Assembly: GCA_003157895.1 (NCBI GenBank)
Contig: PMKW01000090.1
Coordinates: forward strand, 1 to 24,939
Reading direction: 5' to 3'
DNA length: 24,939 bases
Source: Methanoregula sp.
Lineage (GTDB): Archaea; Halobacteriota; Methanomicrobia; Methanomicrobiales; Methanospirillaceae
In this document: one piece after another, positions 23,324 to 24,939 of the stretch
How the letters are laid out: each line of letters opens with the position of its first letter
Position numbering within the stretch: position 1 is the stretch's first letter
Notes under the pieces: generated by a model
What the model saw: only the letters and a program-made list of their open reading frames with translations
The model's database searches: none
What the model was told of the DNA's origin: nothing
Translations under genes and position numbers: made by a program

Positions 23324-23776
23324 TCAGGGATCCCGGCCCCCCTCTTCTCCCTCCTCCTTCCGTCGGAGGAGCTCGATCCGGTACGGGGCCTTCTTCCAGT
23401 ACGCTTCACGATAATGGGTGTTCCGATAGTGCTCGTATGTGTTCTCCTCGATCTCAGCAGTCGTTCCCGGCAGGATGTAGAACCGGCGGTAAGCCCGCTC
23501 GTTCTGCGTCCGCACCCAGAGCTCGCGCAGTACGTATGGCGGGAGGAGAAGATCCCGGATGTTCATGATATCGTCCGGGAATTCTTTTTCAACGATACAA
23601 TTGTCAGGGAGCCCGTACCGGATTTTTTTTGCCGTTACGGCAACCATGACATGTCCGTTGTACATAAAACCGGTAAACGGCTTGGCCGGGTCAGTATTAT
23701 CTGTCCAATTGTAGCCCATCCGAAGTGCCAGATTTTTTGCTTCGTCCCTCAGGTTTTTGGCTGGTGGTCCCCGCAT
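23324..23776 (-). CDS. Conserved archaeal protein of unknown function
   Basis: A 150-residue soluble protein that I do not assign. It begins MRGPPAKNLRDEAKNLALRM, has a beta-hairpin-like middle (FTGFMYNGHVMVAVTAKKIR), a conserved-looking block FPDDIMNIRDLLLPPYVLRE with LWVRTQNERAYRRFYILPG, then TTAEIEE and a charged tail (RIELLRRKEEGEEGG). The layout faintly recalls divergent endonuclease-like folds, but I cannot point to a catalytic triad. The start is settled by AAGGAGGT at 23784-23791, 7 bases before ATG 23776; the longer frame from 23797 would contain this site. A TATA-like element near 23818-23824 puts the RNA start near 23795. It converges on the methyltransferase gene, which does not prove a link. 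Confidence 0.75.
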   Translation of the reverse strand: MRGPPAKNLRDEAKNLALRMGYNWTDNTDPAKPFTGFMYNGHVMVAVTAKKIRYGLPDNCIVEKEFPDDIMNIRDLLLPPYVLRELWVRTQNERAYRRFYILPGTTAEIEENTYEHYRNTHYREAYWKKAPYRIELLRRKEEGEEGGRDP

Positions 23777-23846
23777 GGTACGAACCTCCTTGTCCATGGG
23801 CGAAAGATTTTCGCGGGAATATTTCTCTAAAAGAATGAACCGGAAG

Positions 23847-23920
23847 ATGATACGCTTTCTTGTCCGAGTGGTTGATCAGAACCACAAGGATGAGAAGAAC
23901 TTGTCAGAGTTCTTCGAATC
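23847..23920 (+). ncRNA. Possible structured RNA (tandem hairpins)
   Basis: Two adjoining hairpins fill part of a 194-base gap. The first pairs CTTGTCC (23859-23865) with GGATGAG (23888-23894) and GTGGTT with AACCAC around a 6-base loop, separated by a GA/AA internal loop. The second pairs GAAGAACT (23894-23901) with AGTTCTTC (23908-23915). The two G-U pairs in the outer helix exist only in the plus-strand RNA. A TATA-like AATATTT at 23818-23824 would start plus-strand RNA near 23847. No coding frame here is convincing. This is inference; the pairs could also be chance. Confidence 0.25.
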
Positions 23921-23970
23921 AGGCTCCTCCTTTAAAAACCGGGGTTACCTACGGTCGCCAGATATATGCA

Positions 23971-24939
23971 TCAGAATTCCGGCTCTCCCCGGCACAACGG
24001 CTTTGCCAGATGTCTCCGGGCAGTCGGCGGTACCTCGTACCATCCCGTCACCAGCGTACGGGGAATTTCCTGCACATCAGGCTCATCGGACCGGGCCCCG
24101 CATTTTTTACACTTGTACCCCTTTCCTTTGCCATCGCTGGTCATCCGCTTGTTGCAGGTGGGGCAGAGCGGCGGGCGGGTGATAACCGGTCGGGCAAGCG
24201 AGACGATCCGCAGTTTCTCTAAATTAATACTTCTTTTCTTATAACTGCCGGCGGCCATTACTTCGTCACCCGGTAAAAGCTGTCGGATGACCTGCCGGAA
24301 ATTCTTGGTGGGCTCGTATGCCATGCACCGCACCGTTTGGTCGCCATCCCGTATCGTGAATGAAACGTGACCACCCGTGCCGGTTTTCGGATGATCCGAA
24401 ACAATCCCGCGGACCCGGTACGAGAGCCCTTCGTGCAGGTCCCCGATTGTGCCGGCAAGCAGGTGGGCATCGGTCCCCTGGTTGGTCACCCAGATCTGCT
24501 CCAGCCCCGGCTTCTCGGAGTCGATCATCTGCCGTGCCGTCATCACCCATTGCGGGCTCTCGCCCCGGATGCCGAACAGCACCGGGTCGGGCGTGTGTGG
24601 TACACAGACAACGACATCATTTTCCGTATCAACCGTATCCCACGTGTGCGGGAAGGTAGCTGCCTCTGCCTCAAACAGGTTCTGCCGGTCTACTGAACGG
24701 GGTGTGCCGAACCGCGCAGGCTCGCGGTAAACAAGGATCTCGGACGTCCGGTCGGAGAGATCGCTTGCCACCGCTGCCGTTGCACCGATGAGACCACGCC
24801 GGTTCTTCCAGCCCTGGTACCGGGCGCCGGTTGCATTGAGAATGGCAACTGCTTCTTCAATCGTGCTGAAATCCGTGACCGCTTTCCGGTAAAAAGCCGG
24901 ATCGGGTTTTTGTTCAGTGACCACGAGGCCGGGATTCGT
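23971..24939 (-). CDS. tiaS: tRNA(Ile2) 2-agmatinylcytidine synthetase TiaS, cut by window edge
   Basis: TiaS couples agmatine to C34 of the isoleucine tRNA with anticodon CAU, using ATP, so that the tRNA reads AUA rather than AUG; it is archaea-specific. The frame runs without a stop to the right edge, reading TNPGLVV before VTEQKPDPAFYRKAV, so the start and the ATP-binding N-terminal part (roughly 100 residues) lie outside. The visible part holds the catalytic middle (GARYQGWKNRRGLIGATAAV, TFPHTWDTVD, CVPHTPDPVLFGIRGESP), an OB fold (YRVRGIVSDHPKTGTGGHVSF) and a C-terminal zinc ribbon with two C-x2-C pairs (CPTCNKRM, CKKCGARS). An apparent GTG start at 24924 is only an internal valine. It is the upstream neighbour of the unknown gene at 23324, with 194 bases between. 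Confidence 0.93.
   Translation of the reverse strand, partial: TNPGLVVTEQKPDPAFYRKAVTDFSTIEEAVAILNATGARYQGWKNRRGLIGATAAVASDLSDRTSEILVYREPARFGTPRSVDRQNLFEAEAATFPHTWDTVDTENDVVVCVPHTPDPVLFGIRGESPQWVMTARQMIDSEKPGLEQIWVTNQGTDAHLLAGTIGDLHEGLSYRVRGIVSDHPKTGTGGHVSFTIRDGDQTVRCMAYEPTKNFRQVIRQLLPGDEVMAAGSYKKRSINLEKLRIVSLARPVITRPPLCPTCNKRMTSDGKGKGYKCKKCGARSDEPDVQEIPRTLVTGWYEVPPTARRHLAKPLCRGEPEF

Noticed and set aside
23860..23945. tRNA-like sequence (TTCGAATC with nearby stems)
   Set aside because: No acceptor stem, D-arm or properly formed T-arm can be built around it.
24922..24924. GTG as the start of the right-edge gene
   Set aside because: The frame continues to the window edge as TNPGLVV, matching the inside of TiaS; the start lies outside the window.
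1..24939. CRISPR array, insertion sequence or prophage
   Set aside because: No regularly spaced repeats, transposase, integrase or terminal inverted repeats were seen by eye on either strand.

Overview
The window looks like chromosomal DNA of a methanogenic euryarchaeon, most likely of the order Methanomicrobiales (a Methanoregula-like genus is my guess from general resemblance, not from a search). The evidence is archaeal-type enzymes throughout: CTP-dependent riboflavin kinase, archaeal Trm5 and TiaS tRNA-modifying enzymes, deoxyhypusine synthase, zinc-finger RPA, class I HMG-CoA reductase, the DUF35/thiolase/HMG-CoA synthase set, and CbiZ cobinamide salvage. Promoters are archaeal: AT-rich TATA boxes lie about 26 bases before several ATGs, so several transcripts are probably leaderless. 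Most of the window is dense housekeeping sequence; I see no CRISPR array, insertion sequence, prophage, rRNA or tRNA.

Layout: (1) 204-2395, minus strand, hisG preceded by a DUF1015 gene; rimI diverges from the latter. (2) 3153-5384, minus, a membrane-anchored SagB-type nitroreductase and HMG-CoA reductase, with trm5 diverging. (3) 6442-7215, plus, a 45-residue membrane protein whose stop overlaps the start of a second membrane-protein gene broken by a frameshift and a nonsense codon. (4) 7241-10557, minus, a tight operon of XRE-type regulator, HMG-CoA synthase, acetoacetyl-CoA thiolase and DUF35 zinc/OB protein. With hmgA this covers acetyl-CoA to mevalonate, the entry to archaeal lipids. (5) 10677-12016, plus, ribK-ribB; its promoter faces the mevalonate operon across a short spacer holding an operator-like inverted repeat. 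(6) 12108-14225, plus, an M24 peptidase-like protein and a zinc-ribbon membrane protein, separated by the only gene-free stretch over 300 bases. (7) 14232-15019, minus, a lipoprotein gene whose signal peptide is out of frame with its body. (8) 15099-16945, minus, RPA and its partner OB protein, overlapping by 4 bases; a small DUF1858 gene diverges.

(9) 17382-18622, minus, a two-gene unit: a free-standing zinc/glycyl-radical domain like the C-terminus of anaerobic ribonucleotide reductase, coupled to CbiZ fused to a cysteine-rich domain. (10) 18889-20458, minus, deoxyhypusine synthase and pyrF overlapping by 8 bases. (11) 20675-23776, a large solitary Eco57I/TaqI-like DNA methyltransferase homologue that lacks the canonical NPPY motif, facing a conserved protein of unknown function. 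(12) 23971 to the right edge, minus, most of tiaS, cut by the window end.

The most unusual items are the solitary glycyl-radical domain beside CbiZ, the methyltransferase without a recognisable catalytic asparagine, the inverted repeat between the mevalonate and riboflavin operons, a possible structured RNA near 23,850-23,920, and two broken membrane or surface protein genes. I did not find a complete, clearly new multi-gene system.
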